Shown in pieces: positions 60,901-64,000 of a stretch of 64,000 nucleotides of DNA. The stretch comes from Nepenthes gracilis (Eukaryota; Streptophyta; Magnoliopsida; Caryophyllales; Nepenthaceae): contig BSYO01000020.1 in the NCBI GenBank assembly GCA_033239525.1, forward strand, positions 12,774,546-12,838,545, in the 5' to 3' direction. The notes under the pieces are model-generated. The model was not told the origin of the DNA. It saw only the letters and a list, made by a program, of their open reading frames with translations, and did not search any database. A program made the translations under genes and the position numbers. Numbering within the stretch: the first letter of the stretch is position 1; the number at the start of each line of letters is the position of its first letter.

Positions 60901-61931
60901 CGCCCTTGACTTAAGGAAATACTACCAATGATCGTCTCGGACTCGGGGTAAGTCGCACACGCATGCATCATGATGAATGCTTGAACATGAATTTGTCTTT
61001 GATTATCATAATTGCTATATCTTGTTGCATATACGTTTGCGTGAGTTAATGTCATGCATTGCATTCTCAAATCAAGCGACCTAGGCGCCCTAAGTCGGGA
61101 GGACAAGCGTCCATCGTAAAATCGATCCTTAGCTCAAGCGCTGGCGGTCCAAAGCGAGCCGTCTCGGGACTCCGCCCTCACGCCCAGATGGCACGGGGGC
61201 GGCTTTACTCACCCTGGCTCCGCGCCAGAAGGCCCCACCGACCACTTAAGCTAAGCCCCGTGCTAGTCGGCTCGGAGGCGTCCCACCGTAGGCTTGGACA
61301 AAGGATCAGGCGATCCATTCCAAAAGGCTATCGCCAGCGACCGTGCGGTCGAAACATTAGGCACAGGGGCTCCCGAGTCCCCACAATACGGCCGATAAAA
61401 CCTTAGGGGCAAAGAATCGCGGGCGTGCGGCGACCTTCTTTAAGCGAGGAAGAGAGCACCCTCGGTCTACAATGGTCGTGGGCTAGGACATCAACTTGGT
61501 GATTATAACGCTTTGGCGGAGCGACACACCTCGCTTGATTATGCGCGACCGAGTCCTAGACCCGAGAGTCGGTTACAGCGGCACGACGGCTGCGTTGACC
61601 CTCGTTGAGGCTCCGGGGGCTTGGCGACGACATCCACTTTATCGGACGAGGCCCCCAAACGTGTGGTGTGATGACATCCTCTTACGAAGGGCGAGCACCA
61701 CGCAAGAAGGCGCTGTATAGGGCCTTAACCAAAAGCGGCTCCAAAGAGCCCAACGTTCAAACACGGCGAGATTCAACGAATGAAAACAAAAGCAAAAAAA
61801 TAAAGCAAACAACACCTTTATGCGATGAAGGAAACGTGGACACGAAGTGTAAAGCGGAAGCTTTTCATTTATACAAAGGACGGACATGATACAACAGCGG
61901 AAGCTGGACACAAAACTTAACGGTGGTGAAA

Positions 61932-64000
61932 GCTAATCGGACGACTCGGCGGACCCGCTTCCTCGGGAAAAGTCTTGGCGTGACGCCTCTCCTACCGGCG
62001 TTCCACTGGATGGAGGACGCCGGCCGGGACGTGAGGAGCCGCCGGGAGGCGATCTGCGGCCTGCCGGATACCGTCCCAAAACGAGTGTCCATCGCGGACC
62101 GCCACTCAAGGAGAGTCTTGACCAACCGCATCTCAACCAACCCGGTGATCCTTTCCTCCGCAGCAGAAAGAAGGCCCTCCAACTCCGCGACTCTCCGTCG
62201 CAGCTGCCCATTCTCCTTAGAAAGGGAGGTGATTCGGGCCAGACTGCCGTGGATGAGATGGTGCCCGTCGATGATAATCCGCTCTAGGCCCCCGCGAAAA
62301 GAATCAGCACGTACCTCGGGGGACCGTATCGTCGAGGAAAGCACAACGCGGAAGGGAAAGTTAGAAGCATGACGAAGATAAACAACAAAGCAAGAGGTCT
62401 AGAAGGAAACGACCGTACCAGGAGATGCTCGGCACGCAGGAAGCGCGCGAAACTGCCCAGAAGAGCCTCTCTCTGGGGCTCAACTTCTTGGACTGCTCGG
62501 GGAAGGCTGGCAGCCGTAGGAGCGCTCGTAGGCTCTAGCCGCGAGGACGTCCCGGCTGCCCCTTCGCCCGGCTGAGAACGGCTTTAGCGGTGGAAGCGCG
62601 CGAGCCTCGAGCATGCGGCCAGCGCGAACTCATCCAAAAGAGCCTCCCATGGGGCTCAGCGTCTTGATAAGCAGGGAGGGCTGGTTGGAAAGGGTGGCCG
62701 CCGAAGGAGCTTCATGAGCTCGACCGCGAGGATGCCCAGCTGCCCCTTCGTCGGCTGAACCGCATCAACAACGGGAGCGGTGCCGCCCCTCGAACATACG
62801 GCCAGCGTAAACTCGGCAAAGGAACCTCTCTCGGAGGCTCGGCTCCCTCAAGTTGTTTGAGGAGGAGTGACTGGGAAGGCTGGAAGTTGTAGGAACGCTC
62901 GGGGGCTCTTCCCACGAGGACGATCCGCTTCCCCTTCGTCGGCTGTCATGAAAGAGAGGTGACGCTAGCCTCGAAAATACTGCCCGAGTCTCGGAAGGGC
63001 TGCGCGGCATTTAAATGGGCTCTACAAAAATCATCGGGTAGCTCCACCGCTTCTGGGCCTCCGCACCGGCTCGAAGCGGCGATAAATGGCCCCTCTGGGC
63101 TCTCGGCCTAACGGCGTCGTCCGACGCCTCAGCAGCCGCCAATGGAGGATCCCCCGCAGTGGAGACTCGACCTCGCAGACTTCGCGGGCGGATAACTCCG
63201 CGATCGAAGTCGACGAAGGTCTGGCGATTTCCCTCGGCGACCCACTCGGCGAGTCTCTTTGAGGTGGACTCCCATGATAGAAGGACCAACGACTCGTCTC
63301 GGGACCTCCTCAAAGGAGTCCCTGCGGCTTCCCTTAACCGCTTAAGGGCAGCCACGTCCTCATCATCGCTCGGCAGCGACAACAAGTGCTTTCCTCCTCG
63401 ATTCTCGCCGGAGGAACGGAGGCGGCAGCCTCTTGAGGAAGATCCATACAGGCGGCTATCGCTGACTTGGGTGGAAGGCCCCCACTGCCAACTCGGCGCG
63501 ACGGATGTAAGGAAGTAACCCCGAGTCGAACCTTTCCTTCTCGCACTAATAGTGGATAGCGGCTTCGAGGACTCTATGAGGTCTTCGGCGGTGGGCTTGT
63601 CTCGAAAGAACTCCGAGATCGGGCCCCATCCCTTGGGAAGCTCTGGTCGAGGGCTCCTCCGGGAAGAAGAAGCGTTCCTTCCGGCCTTTTTAATCCGGAT
63701 TGGTGCCACGGAGGTGTACCCCGCCTGGGGGAGCGAAATCCGATCCTCCGACTCCGTGGCCCGAAAGATAATCCGGCCGCCTTCGCATTGAAGGTGCAGT
63801 GCATCGGGCGAAGACGCAGAGAGAGATACCAGATAACGCAAGGCATTGGGGTGAAGCCTCGCGCGGTGGGACTCCCAGCGCTTCAACTATCGCATGCAAA
63901 TTGCGGTTCACAGAAACGAAGCCCTCCCCTCATATGATGTTCGTACACCGTAACAAAGCCCTCGGGGGCGTGGGCTCCATCCTCGGGACCCGAGAACGCG
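61932..64000 (-). pseudogene. Antisense ORF of Tat-type element
   Basis: On the strand opposite to pol. From the right edge inwards the translation reads GFVTVYEHHMRGGLRF, ALRYLVSLSASSPDALH, ELPKGWGPISEFFRDKPTAEDL, then Ser/Arg-rich sequence, the repeat region, and a coiled-coil part (LSKENGQLRRRVAELEGLL) ending near 61932. This order resembles the plant gypsy-type transposon protein family (PF04195-like) that is carried antisense in several Tat elements. The longest open part is 63886-63011; frameshifts break the rest. Function unknown. Confidence 0.65.
62395..62950 (+). repeat. Three tandem repeats of about 185 bp in the Tat spacer
   Basis: The phrase CCCCTTCG(C/T)CGGCTG recurs at about 62559, 62743 and 62931, each preceded by AGAGCCTC or AACCTCTC-like words, a GGGCTC or GAGGCTC word and a GGCTGG word. 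Units have diverged by more than 20%. Confidence 0.75.

Larger units (their letters stand above)
54419..64000 (+). mobile_element. Tat-type Ty3/gypsy retrotransposon, 5' LTR to antisense ORF (3' end outside window)
   Basis: GC-rich and heavily mutated. 5' LTR 54419-55450 is followed by TTGGCGCCGTCTGTGG at the primer-binding site. The order then is gag (55522 to about 57150), protease (about 57200-57600), RT (about 58020-58630), RNase H (about 58690-59520), integrase (59640-60900), a long spacer with three tandem repeats of about 185 bp, and an antisense ORF (64000 to about 61930). No frame is longer than about 290 codons, so it cannot be autonomous now. The wide spacer and antisense ORF are typical of the Tat lineage (Retand/RIRE2-like). 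The 3' LTR is not in the window, so the left target duplication cannot be checked. Confidence 0.85.

Overview
The window is nuclear DNA of a flowering plant. Genes are split by GT-AG introns, the gaps are AT-rich, and the two intact genes encode plant-typical proteins: a Mei2-like RNA-binding protein and an ARL8 small GTPase. Most of the rest is retrotransposon and transposon sequence of different ages. I see no bacterial, organellar or viral genome features, no RNA genes and no CRISPR array. All names come from reading translations by eye; no database search was run.

Layout. 1-863 has no gene I can name. 869-5386 (minus) is a complete non-autonomous LTR retrotransposon with a GCGCC target duplication; it carries an AUX1/LAX auxin-carrier fragment and a second, unidentified fragment. 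5475-5765 (minus) is a possible host exon. 6948-7186 is a broken piece of COG1. 7490-11375 (minus) is a decayed Ty3/gypsy pol whose RT end has been tandemly multiplied about nine times and then split by a TTA-rich insertion. 12923-13908 is a probable solo LTR. 16460-31977 is the Mei2-like gene (12 coding exons, 854 aa); its last intron is about 7.15 kb and filled with Ty1/copia-like gag and another retroelement ORF. 36616-36834 is a gypsy gag relic. 38263-47311 is ARL8 (6 coding exons, 184 aa); its 7.3-kb intron 4 holds eight copies of one small transposon, and its last exon is followed by a near-perfect 235-bp tandem copy. 48216-52141 (plus) is a second member of the gene-capturing LTR family with a TTCAT target duplication; it carries RecA, uroporphyrinogen decarboxylase and other fragments. 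54419 to the right edge is a GC-rich, heavily mutated Tat-type Ty3/gypsy element with an antisense ORF near the edge.

Two signals stand out. First, the two LTR elements share an ORF that starts inside the 5' LTR and reads through the primer binding site, a conserved 3' coding block, and a near-identical segment next to the 3' LTR, yet carry different host gene pieces between these shared parts. The pieces appear intron-free, so they were probably captured from spliced mRNA. Second, at least fourteen copies of a 190-290-bp, TATCG-rich element carry ends close to CATNGATGNAAATAT; two copies have perfect 8-bp target duplications and two more match at 7 of 8, which points to a hAT-type MITE family that has inflated the introns of both genes.
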